Shown in pieces: positions 55,435-63,487 of a stretch of 63,487 nucleotides of DNA. The DNA lies in the NCBI GenBank assembly GCA_001579985.1, contig LRSR01002509.1, positions 1 to 63,487 of the forward strand. The letters run 5' to 3'. The notes beneath the pieces are model-generated. The model saw only the letters and a program-made list of their open reading frames with translations, searched no databases and had not been told where the DNA came from. How positions within the stretch are numbered: position 1 is the stretch's first letter; each line of letters starts with the position of its first letter. The translations under genes were made by a program, and so were the position numbers. Origin of the DNA: Hypsibius dujardini. Its lineage: Eukaryota > Tardigrada > Eutardigrada > Parachela > Hypsibiidae.

Positions 55435-57583
55435 ATGGATGCTCCGGAGTTAGTTGTCGAAATTACGGATTCATTAGGTAGTACGAATAACCGAAACATA
55501 AGCCCATTAAACGACTTTCTTGCTGGCGGGATTGCGGGTGCATGTCTTATTGTGGTGGGACACCCTTTGGATACGATAAAGGTAATTGAACGGAAACTCC
55601 AGAATGTAGCATTTTATGATTACGGGTACGTATTTTCTTGTTTCAGGTCCGACTACAAACATCATCTGGATATGGCTCATTGCCGGTCTACAGCGGCACT
55701 TACGATTGCTTCAAGAAGACGGTTAAAGCAGAGGTTCGTGAATCAATCAATCGTTCAAACATCTATGTGCTGAGATATACTGGAAATGCTATTATTTAAT
55801 TGCGGTTTCTGTCTTGTCACTATTTTAGGGTGTCAGAGGGTTATACAAGGGCATGGCATTGCCATTCCTCGCGGTGACGCCCATCCTGGCGGTGTCTTTT
55901 TGGTCTTTCAATGTGGGCAAGGCGCTCCAACGGGACGAGCCCAATCAAAACTTGAGGTATACCTTTTTTTGGGAAAAATCACTCGACTTGACACGTCCTT
56001 GTACCGGTGGAGTATTAAAGTAGGCCGGTCAATCGGTCAGTGAATATTCCGGACATGCATGAATTCATACGTTGGCTTTGCCATAAGTATAAAAATACAT
56101 TTATTATGGATTAAAAATTAACACACCAAATTTATTGTTAGGTTCTTTTATGTAAACTATCTTTCGTGAACGGTTAACGTAGTTTGCCTGAAAAGAACTA
56201 ACCCCAATTTTCTGGTAATTTTACCCGGGAAAAGCGTGACCATTTTAAATGAAGGCGTCCCGACATTTCGTACCTCGACAACTCGTATACCGACATGTCT
56301 TACATCTAAACTTGTACCCGGGTACAATTCGTACCCAGACATATCGTACCACGACAACTTGCACTCAAAGACAAATCGTATCAAGAGACATGTCGGATCA
56401 CGACTGTTCGCAAAAGGACATTTGGTTCTTTAATTCCAGAATTGATGAAACCTATAGAAAACCGGTATTTTGACAAACTAGCCTGAATATTTATGATATC
56501 TTTAGATTGTATAATTGAATGAGAATCTTTCGGAAAAAAAACAGAAACAACGTCATTCAACCGACTGATTCGTTGCCCGGAAGTTTTAACAGCAGACTTG
56601 GTCAAGTGGTACGAAATGTCTATGATTACAATATGTCTGGATATGAACTGAGAGGTACTAATTGTCTGGATACGCTTTGTCTGGATCCGATCTGTCCGCG
56701 CACGGAAATGAACATGTGTTTGTGTCTGGTTGTTTATGCACATGAAGTATTGTGAAGTATTTATGGACTGGTGAGCTATCCCAATTGTGGGACTTTCATG
56801 GATGCTTTTCCAGCACCCAAAACCGAACCCACAAACAAAGGATCGCATTTCTTTGATGTTAAGCTTGTCCATGTCTTGTTCTACAGCGCATTTCAGCTTT
56901 TTCAAGCGGGTTGCTTGGCCGGATTATTGACCACCCCAATCACGGGGCCTGGAGAGCGGATAAAATGCCTGCTGCAGGTACTATGTACGTGAAAGTGAAC
57001 CACCGATTCATCCATTATACACGTCCACACGGCTTGAACTGGATTATTCAGTTCAGCTTCTGACTTCCAGGTACAAAGGGGAGGAGCAATGACCAAATAT
57101 TCCGGACCGGTGGACGTCGCCCGCCAGCTCTATCGAGCCGGAGGGCTCCGCAGTATTTTTCGAGGAACCCTTATCACCTTCGTGCGAGGGATCCCGAGTA
57201 ACGGCATTTACTTCATGACCTACGAGTGGTTGAGGAAAGCGACCACACCTACGGGTGAAGATCCCACGGGGATGGTTACGGCATTGAGGGCGATATTTGC
57301 CGGTGGCATGGCCGGGCTGACCAACGGAGTGGTTGCCCTGCCGCCGGATGCGATCAAGTCCCGCCTGCAGACCACCCATGACGGGGACTACCCCAACGGT
57401 GCGCGGGATGTGTTTCGGGAGATCCGCCGCGAACACGGACTGAGAGGCTTCTACAGAGGCCTGGCGCCTGTGATGATGCGAGCATTTCCGGCAAATGCCG
57501 CGTGTTTTCTCGGCTATGAGTTTGCGTTGTATGCATTGGAATTTGGAAAGGTCTCAGCGACATGCAGAAGCTGGAAACAATAA
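55435..57583 (+). CDS. SLC25A20: Mitochondrial carnitine/acylcarnitine carrier
   Basis: A 321-residue inner-membrane carrier exchanging acylcarnitine for carnitine to feed fatty-acid oxidation. Exons: 55435-55581, 55647-55733, 55829-55956, 56887-56977 and 57071-57583; GT-AG, phases consistent. Three carrier repeats are visible: GHPLDTIKVRLQT; TTPITGPGERIKCLLQ, whose PGERIK is a hallmark of this carrier; and LPPDAIKSRLQT, close to the PPDVLKSR of known orthologues. It ends VMMRAFPANAACFLGYE, again carrier-specific. The TAA lies within an AATAAA hexamer, a possible polyadenylation signal overlapping the stop. Intron 3 (930 bp) carries a foldback repeat. Confidence 0.93.
56240..56720. mobile_element. 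Foldback-type element of ~15-bp units in carrier intron 3
   Basis: About 56250-56430 repeats units like ACAAATCGTACCACG, and about 56590-56710 contains the same unit in reverse orientation (TCTGGATACG, GTACGAAATGTCT). Two arrays of a short degenerate unit in opposite orientation around a spacer is the structure of foldback elements. Noncoding. Confidence 0.6.
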
Positions 57584-58759
57584 AACGATGTGATACCCGT
57601 GAAGTGAAGGTTGCGTGAGCCGTTCGGGGGTCGGCTACCAGGAATAATGCAAAAGTACTTGGAATATGCCGGGCTCTCAATTAAAACGTGACTTGAATAT
57701 CATAACTGCAGAAACCAATGAACCTAATATAAGTGCGAGCCGAGCAAAATCAATTACATTGAGAAAAGGGTGAAAAAATATGCTACAAGGTAGCAAATTC
57801 CGCAAATTATTTAAACATACTTAAAATTGGGACAGATTTTGACTAATATTACGGTAAATACCGTTTATTTAACCAAGGTATTTCTTTTTATTTAAAATTT
57901 TAATTTTAATGTGAGCTGTGTAGGGTGATCGAGATTCCCTGTTTTTGAGAACTTTCAGCGTCCTTCAAACCGACTCATGAAGTTAGCCAACCAAGGAGGG
58001 CCCCTTCGTGTAGCTCTCCATGTATATATCGATGACCCTGAGCATTCGCGGTGCTGTCGAACTGCATTCTGATGCAATGCAATTTTCCTAAGCTAAACCA
58101 TGCAAACACGGAAGGCACATACGTTATTACTGTAAGTCCGGATGGCAATAAGTCACTTTCTGTAGTCATGGTAGGAAAATTTTTATTCGCAAGCAGTTTG
58201 ATAGCAAAAAGACGCAACGTCAAGGCACCCCCTTTTAATTGAATTATTGGCAGAATTGATAATTTTTTAAATTAAGGGAACTGAAGCGACTCGATCGAAA
58301 AAAGCCCATAGAGATTTTAGCGCGTCTTTTTTTCCCCACCAACGCATTAACCCGTCTCTGGGAACTGCAAAAACTGAAACGTCGGTTAAACTAAATTAGT
58401 TTCCCAAAAGTAGTAATTGGATCAATGCGGGTTCGAATGGACGCAAGGACGAAGATAGGATTGTCCAATTGCCTATCGTCTTATTAAACAATCGTACCTA
58501 GAGGGTCTATGGAAGATGAAAGCAACCCCACCTCAGGGTGAAGTCAATGAAAAGATAAAAAGCACACCATGCCGTGATTGATTTATTTATGAATGTCATT
58601 TGATGAGATCTTGTTGCGTTAGAAATGCCTCGATCAATGCCGCTCGAGCCATTAGTATATAATCCAGTACCTATATTTACTTGAAGCCGATCGTAAAGCC
58701 GAAGACTTCCTCAATTCTCACCATTGAATCCCACACCCGTTTGTTTCTTCTTTTCCGCG
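57584..58759. other. Spacer between carrier and GPCR
   Basis: About 1.2 kb, no gene seen. Probably the 3' end of the carrier and promoter of the receptor; ATTAGTATATAATCC near 58653 is a TATA-like sequence ~100 bp before the receptor ATG. Confidence 0.5.
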
Positions 58760-60501
58760 ATGAACAGAACGGACGGAGCAGCCGAAAAATGGACAGTTTT
58801 GCCCGTGTTCCAACTCATCACTGCCCTCACCGGTTTCATCGGGAACACCTTCGTCATCGTTGCGTTCGCCGTAAATCGTTCGTTGTGGACGCCCTTCAAT
58901 GTCTATGTCATCAACCTTGTCTTCGCCAACTGGGCGCTCACCGTCTTGCAGTTTCCTATGGATGTAATAAGCAGTCTCTCGGAGGGAAAATGGTCACTCG
59001 GTGAGACTGCCTGCACGTACTACATCCTAGCGGAATGGTATCTTCAACCGCTCGTCCTCAATTCGCACCAAGCTATCGCCATCAACCGTGTCTGGGCGAT
59101 CGGTTCCCCATTTTCCTATCGGCGCTTTCACTCCGTCCGAATAGCGATCGGCCTCTGTGTTGGGGTATGGTGCTACGTCTTGGTGGGGCTAGCGCCCGGT
59201 TTCCTGCCGGATGTTCTGTACAATCGCATTCCACTCTCCGCGAATCACACTTCATGCGAGCTGAATTGGAGAGCTCAGTTTTCGTGGGCCGTGGCATTTC
59301 AAACCATATTTTTAATATGGCCGCAGATATTCATGGTGCTCGCCTTCGGAGTGATCTTTGTCCGGCAGAGGATGCGGCAACAATCAAGGGCGGCATGGCG
59401 CAGCAATGAAGTTAGACCTTCACGGGTAGAGGAACAACAAAACGGTCGACAACGTAAGTTCAAATATAGACAAAAGGTACCGTGACATAATAGACGAGCA
59501 TGCAGGGAAGAGGAAGTGCCATAAGTAGACACACGAACAGACGGACAGACAGGTAGAAGGATAAACGGACGGACGGACAGGCAGACAGACAGACTAACCA
59601 GACCACCAGACCACCAGACCACCAGACTGTCTGGTGGACAGACTAACAAACAAACAGGTAGTCAGGCACTCATAAGCAGATGGACGGAAATTCCCACCGT
59701 CGAACAAACGAACAGAAGGTAAGATAATCAGGGGTCAGACGGAGGAACGGACGGGCTGGCGGGCATAAAGAAATACGGATGTACGGACCGATGGACGGAT
59801 GGATAGATACACAGAGAGTGAGACAGACTGACAACAAGAAAACAATCCAATCGGACAGACAGGTAGAGGAACAAGTGGACCGACGGACGAACAGACGAAC
59901 AGACGGACGGATGGATGAAGGGGTGGATGGACAGACGGATGGAGGACTGCACGATCGACAGGCACGCAAACAAGCATACATACAGGCGCATAGCTAGACA
60001 GTCCGACGGACGAACAGACATACAGACACTAGAACAGACAGATCGACAGAAAATCAATCAGTCGGACAGAATTGTCAGAAATAAAACATATGGAAGTCAG
60101 ACAGACCGACAGAGCGATTGACAGACGAATTCAGAGTTTTGGATGCCTGGTGAATTGACAAATACAACAATTATTGTCTACTTTAATAAATAGGAAATTC
60201 AGAGAGCAATCGCGGCAGTGCCTCGAAAGAGCAACAAGGCAACATTCTGCTGCTGTTATTGACTATTAGTATTACAATTTGCTGGTCGCCCAACAACATT
60301 TACTTCACGGGGCAGTACATATGGGACTACGATTCTCCTGACTTGGTAACAGCCACAACCATTCTCTTCGCGACCCAGACCTCAATCGATCCCATTATAT
60401 TCACATACTCCCTGGGAACCCTTCGAAATTATGCAGTCAGATTTTGCTCGCATGTCTCAAGTAAAACGTTCACACTCCGGAGTTCCAACACCGATCCGTA
60501 G
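58760..60501 (+). CDS. Rhodopsin-type G-protein-coupled receptor
   Basis: 330 residues from two exons (58760-59453 and 60203-60501, GT-AG, phase 1). Exon 1 covers helices 1-5: GNTFVIVAFAVN (helix 1), INLVFANWAL (helix 2), helix 3 ending INRVW in the place of the DRY motif, a glycosylatable NHT with Cys in loop 2, and helix 5 LIWPQIFMVLAFGVI. Exon 2 holds helix 6 with ICWSPNN (CWxP) and helix 7 with DPIIFTY in place of NPxxY. Plasma-membrane receptor; ligand unknown. It belongs with the partial copy at 63138 and the relic at 28821. A long CAGA repeat fills the intron. Confidence 0.88.
59520..60130. repeat. CAGA/CGGA microsatellite in GPCR intron
   Basis: Degenerate (ACAG)n/(ACGG)n tract filling most of the intron between the two receptor exons. 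Confidence 0.9.
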
Positions 60502-60721
60502 TGTGCAAAACTGGTCATTCGACTATTATGTTGCATCGTTTTGTTTTGTTTATTTCTCCATTATCAACATTTGAGAGGATTCAGTGAAGAATTGGAAAAT
60601 CCTGCCGGTGATTGTCGCTGTTTGTCTCGCATATTAACTTGTGTTGCATTCTGTCACAGTAAACCTTAGGTAAACTGATTCAAAGACTCTTCGCAGTTGT
60701 TATCATTTGTATGAGTTTAAA

Positions 60722-60933
60722 TCTGTATTTCGGCTCACCATCCAAACGGTCGTTAAATCGGCTCACTCGTCAGTTTATCTTTGATGGCAGGGGCTTAATT
60801 GTTTGATTTTCTTGACTATATCCTGGTATACTATAGCACTTCTAAAAATCAAACAATCAAGCAAGTGCCATCAAAGACAAACCTATGAGTGAGCTGATTT
60901 ATCGACCAATTGGAGGGTGAGCCGAAATACAGA
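60722..60933. mobile_element. MITE-like element with ~90-bp inverted arms
   Basis: The left arm TCTGTATTTCGGCTCACC... pairs with the right arm ending GGTGAGCCGAAATACAGA. The match runs inwards ~90 bp with scattered mismatches to ATCAAACAATCAAG, leaving a ~35-bp centre. Confidence 0.88.
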
Positions 60934-62839
60934 CTTCTCCTCATACTGCATGTAGATCTCAATAGAAATGTTATATCCAGGTGGATGTCTATTGCCCTTT
61001 TGATGCAGCTGCTGAGCAATGGAGAAATCAGGGATTGTACTTAAGTGCGATCATCGATCGGTAAATGACAACTCATCCTTTAAAAGGGACACGAATAATG
61101 TTCCAGTCAGGTTCGGTCAACCTAGAGCGCTTTTCCATTCCTGGTGGCTGTGTAGCAAAAGTTTGTACGTGTATGTTTATGTGTATGTACTTTACATAGC
61201 ACCCTAAAGGTTTGTCAACAAAAAGAGGAAACGTCAGGTCACATTTTCCTCTGTATCGTAGCCTTTGAATGTGCAGAACGGATCATCAGTACAGACAAAT
61301 GTAAAAAGCTTTTCCCTGCAAGGGCATCCCCGCCTGTGAGGCGCTTTCGTGAACTAAAAAAACGTAGTTTGTTTGGGCAAGCTGTAAAGTGGTTGGCAAA
61401 GTAGCTGGATCGATATGGGTTTGGTGAACGCTGAAGACCGTCAGCCATGGTTACCGGCACTGTGGAAATGGATTTTGGGCGATCGGGTTTTGGCATTATT
61501 ACGGTCGCAGTATAGCCGGGCAGGTGTCACATTCAAAGCTTGAGGATTCCAGCCAGCCTCCATACCTCGTGAAAAATTTGATTTGAAATCCATTCCATGA
61601 CATCCGGGTCTCCATCAAACGTGTTTTTAAACTTTCAAACGAACATCAATAAATCATTTCAATTCCTTTTTCACTTCACTTCATTTCCCTAGTACTGGTG
61701 GGGATTTATTTTGCCCCCTATTTTGGCCGTAGGACAAATTTGCGACTTTTTCATACAGCGAAGGGCACAAATTAAGTAATTTGGGATCATAATTTGTCCC
61801 CCGGATCTTATTTAAATCAAAAGGTCCTGTGCAACGCGCAGTGCGCGATGCACGCATAAATCGTGCATTGCACTTTGCACAATGCCCAGGTGCGAGACGC
61901 CAACGGTTTTCCAAAAATGTAACAGTTTGTGGTGTCGTTTGATCTGCTGTTCTCATGTTTTATTACGGAGGAAGACGCCACAATTAAAACAGGTAAATAC
62001 TAGTACGGGAATGAATTGTTTCGGTCATGAATGGGTTTTTTAATTTGATTCCCATTTTGAACAGGCCGTTCAACGACTTAGTTTCTTTTTCGCTGGTCTC
62101 AGCCGGATGTCAATAATCGTCTGCGCAGCTTTGATGGAAGTTTGCTGGAATACTGCAAGAAGTTAAGTTGCGTTTGGTTTAATAAGATTCCTTTCACTGT
62201 TTGCGTGAGTGTTTGGTTTTGGTAACCGTTAAGTTTGCTCTAGGGTGGCGGTGGTTGATTGATTGATTGGCGGCACCTTTTGCTGGTTTTGCTTTTTTGT
62301 CAGTTTGATCTCTGCGGCGGTCGTAGGGTTAATTAGGAGCTTAAACCTAATTAGGGATGCAATCAAATAAATCTAAATGAAACTAGAGGTATAGGTTAAC
62401 TGACCGCTGCAGATTTCGCACTGACATTAAGTTTTACCTCCAAAAGTGTTTCTAATCAATCAATCTATCCCTGTCTGTCTTGCGATACATTTTCTCAACG
62501 GCTGACATGCCAAATGCAAAATCCTGTTTTAACGGAAAAAGATTTTTATTTGTACAATATGCAGCTAACCACTAACTAGCTCAAAGAAAAATTGCATTTT
62601 TCTTTTCAGGTGGCAGGAATGAAGTTAGCTCTATTACCGACAGCGAGGGAGAACGACCGCTATTGTTGATTTTTCCCGTTTTGGCGGTTTTTTAATGGAG
62701 CTCTTGCGTTGGTTATAAAATGCTTGCCATTAATTTTCTCTTTTAGTTCAGGATCTGATGGCCATGAATCCTTTTCTGTGAATTTCGATAATGATGGTAC
62801 AGTTAAGTCCTACTGGTACAAATTTGGTCCGTTCTGCGT

Positions 62840-63025
62840 GTGAACAAAATTTGCCATACGGCCAAAATAAAGGACGTTTAAGAGCACCAAATGTGGAACA
62901 AATTAAGGCCCAAATAAAGTCCGAAATTTCAAACAACGGTCGGTGGACTAAATTTGTTCCTTTCAGCGCGGGACAAATTTTGGCACTCGGCCAAAATAGC
63001 GGCAGTTTAAGAGCACCTTTTTTTG
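62840..63025. repeat. Direct repeat, ~128-bp spacing
   Basis: ACAAAATTTGCCATACGGCCAAAATA...TTTAAGAGCACC-like sequence at about 62846 recurs at about 62972. A third, inverted relative is at 61715-61750 (TATTTTGGCCGTAGGACAAA). Confidence 0.75.
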
Positions 63026-63137
63026 TCCAAAAATGTCGTGAAATTTGTTCCGAAAAAGGTCCTAAAAATGTTTTTAGGACCTTCGAAAACATGCTAGGGT
63101 TTCGTTGTGTGTTCATCAGCAGACATAGCTTTGTGGA

Positions 63138-63487
63138 ATGAATAACATGACGAACGGAACTGCTGAATGGTCAGTTTTGTCTGTGTTTCAACTCGTCGCC
63201 ACCTTGTCTGGATTTGTCAGCAACACCCTCGTGTTTGTTGCCTTCGCCGTGAATCGTTCCCTGTGGACACCCTTCAATGTCTACGTCATTAACCTGGTCT
63301 TCGCCAACTGGACCCTCATAGTCACTGAGTTCCCCATGGATGTCATCAGCGGCCTCTACAGCGGTCAATGGCCGCTCGGCGAAGTTGCCTGCACCTACTA
63401 CATCTTGACGTCGTGGTACCTCCAGCCTGTTGTTTTTTATTCCCACCAACTGATCGCCATCAATCGCATCTGGGCCATCTCTTTCCC
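63138..63487 (+). CDS. Rhodopsin-type GPCR, 5' part, cut by window end
   Basis: Starts at ATG 63138 and runs open to the end. It closely matches the receptor at 58760: NRSLWTPFNVYVINLVFANW is shared, followed by PMDVISGLYSGQW and INRIWAI (DRY position). Helices 1-3 are visible. A tandem duplicate of the upstream receptor; both share the short N-terminus with a glycosylation-type NGT/NRT. Confidence 0.88.
   Translation, partial: MNNMTNGTAEWSVLSVFQLVATLSGFVSNTLVFVAFAVNRSLWTPFNVYVINLVFANWTLIVTEFPMDVISGLYSGQWPLGEVACTYYILTSWYLQPVVFYSHQLIAINRIWAISF

Larger units (their letters stand above)
60502..63137. other. Spacer between tandem GPCR genes
   Basis: About 2.6 kb with a 212-bp foldback element and three copies of a GGCCAAAATA-containing repeat. 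No gene is supported; two open frames here are explained by the repeat. Confidence 0.6.

Noticed and set aside
61681-61956. Minus-strand frame with GQNRGQNK-like peptide
   Set aside because: Explained by the dispersed GGCCAAAATA repeat also seen at 62.85 and 62.97 kb.

Overview
The window is nuclear DNA of an invertebrate animal. Genes are split by short GT-AG introns, coding exons are moderately GC-rich, and introns and spacers are AT-rich and full of CTGT/CAGA tetranucleotide microsatellites. The gene set (GLUT sugar transporters, a DNase I, CASD1-like esterases, a mitochondrial acylcarnitine carrier, rhodopsin-type GPCRs) is metazoan. A tardigrade or another small ecdysozoan would fit, but the sequence alone does not prove a phylum.

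Layout, left half. 135-1478 (+) is the 3' part of a secreted DNase I-type nuclease. 1559-3923 and 4412-6703 (-) are tandem paralogues of a single-pass membrane SGNH esterase like the N-terminal half of CASD1; the second is complete and the first lacks one recognisable exon. 8604-12787, 13319-18724 and 20148-24472 (+) are three tandem SLC2/GLUT-type transporters of ten exons each with the same intron phases. 25902-27080 (+) is a secreted protein with two NTF2/SnoaL-like domains. After it come an inverted-repeat element (27.6-28.3 kb), a GPCR relic (28.8-29.2 kb) and an open non-LTR retrotransposon ORF with a restriction-like endonuclease (29568-32510). 33.2-34.1 kb (-) is an HP1-like chromodomain locus.

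Layout, right half. From 39593 to 54772 lies a full-length Polinton/Maverick, a virus-like self-synthesising transposon. It has ~119-bp terminal inverted repeats beginning AGTAGTGGG and a 6-bp duplication TCTGTC, and it sits inside a CTGT microsatellite. It carries protein-primed DNA polymerase B, retroviral-type integrase, FtsK/HerA packaging ATPase, adenain-like protease, and major and minor capsid genes, plus less usual cargo: a protein with adenovirus-fibre-shaft-like repeats, a small secreted cysteine-rich LRRNT-like protein, a hydrophobic-tailed candidate virion protein, a small membrane protein, and a two-exon spliced gene in the GC-richer left arm. Polymerase, ATPase, major capsid, hydrophobic-tail and secreted genes each contain a stop or frameshift, so this copy looks recently inserted but no longer autonomous.

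After the Polinton come a carnitine/acylcarnitine carrier (55435-57583, +), a complete two-exon GPCR (58760-60501, +) and the start of a second GPCR (63138 to the window end, +). Host genes look independent of one another; the main local processes are tandem duplication (esterases, GLUTs, GPCRs) and insertion of several element types.
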